Source of the DNA: JAENVT01 sp031370825
Lineage (GTDB): Bacteria > Actinomycetota > Acidimicrobiia > Acidimicrobiales > Ilumatobacteraceae
Assembly (NCBI GenBank): GCA_031370825.1
Contig: JANMRB010000300.1
Location: 1 to 5,756 of the forward strand
DNA length: 5,756 bases
Direction of reading: 5' to 3'
Below, in pieces: positions 5,595 to 5,756 of the stretch. The notes beneath the pieces are model-generated. The model made no database searches and was not told where the DNA came from. It saw nothing but the letters and a program-made list of their open reading frames with translations. A program made the position numbers and the translations under genes. How positions within the stretch are numbered: position 1 is the first letter of the stretch; every line of letters begins with the position of its first letter.

Positions 5595-5627
5595 TTTGCG
5601 TAGCAACCAATCGGGAAGCAGGGTCCG

Positions 5628-5756
5628 ATGGCAGAGCAACGCGAAATCGATGAAACGTATTGGACGTGGTGCTCAAAGTGGCACATTCCATATCCCTGTC
5701 GTAAACACAGGACTGTCATCAAATGGTGCTACGACTTCACGTTCTTGGTGCAAAGC
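5628..5756 (+). CDS. Unrecognised Cys/Trp-rich protein, N-terminal part (3' end outside window)
   Basis: The frame runs from ATG 5628 to the window edge without a stop, giving 43 residues of an unfinished protein that I do not recognise. It starts MAEQREIDETYWTWCSKW and continues with an IPYPC segment and a KWCYDF segment. Cysteines fall at 15, 24 and 34 and tryptophans at 12, 14, 18 and 33, with many basic and aromatic residues in between. No signal peptide is visible. AGGG (5620-5623) lies 4 nt before the ATG, and a strong promoter precedes it. GC content of the last 116 bases is 47 percent, against 62 percent in a sample line of the preceding gene (4681-4740). It could be a small metal- or nucleic-acid-binding protein or a secreted peptide. 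Only the upstream signals and the open frame are firm. Confidence 0.55.
   Translation, partial: MAEQREIDETYWTWCSKWHIPYPCRKHRTVIKWCYDFTFLVQS

Overview
The window is about 5.8 kb of compact, high-GC DNA. It holds seven well-supported protein genes and the start of an eighth. Its families (DUF5996, DUF2630, a PRWLDE-type MarR regulator, an FdxA-like seven-iron ferredoxin), its GTG starts, its TANNNT -10 boxes and a probable leaderless gene all point to an actinobacterium. Acidimicrobiia is a possible class, but this is inference and I cannot place it from sequence alone. I see no tRNA, rRNA, insertion sequence, CRISPR array or phage gene.

Layout, left to right. (1) The 3' part of a membrane-anchored EAL-domain c-di-GMP phosphodiesterase (+), cut off at the left edge. 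(2) An OsmC-type peroxiredoxin (-), converging on it with 5 bp between the stop codons. (3) A divergent region of about 170 bp, then a MarR-family regulator (+). It is best read as leaderless from GTG 1572, and its stop overlaps the start of a DUF5996 gene by one base (TGATG). (4) A ferredoxin gene (-), whose stop codon shares the palindrome CTAG with the DUF5996 stop. (5) A DUF2630 gene (-), upstream of the ferredoxin and probably cotranscribed with it. (6) A secreted protein (+) with four Asp-boxes (BNR repeats) and a signal peptide, divergent from DUF2630. (7) A good promoter (TTGACA-16-TACGGT), then the start of a Cys/Trp-rich small protein of unusually low GC, cut off at the right edge.

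The only functional link I can support is a redox theme in the middle: OsmC peroxide detoxification beside a divergent MarR regulator, and a DUF2630-ferredoxin pair with its own electron-transfer role. Whether MarR controls osmC and DUF5996 is inference from gene arrangement and nearby inverted repeats. The EAL protein (second-messenger turnover) and the Asp-box exported protein look like unrelated neighbours. The most unusual items are the ferredoxin, with an enlarged inter-motif loop and a stretched second cluster motif, and the unrecognised low-GC Cys/Trp-rich gene at the right edge.
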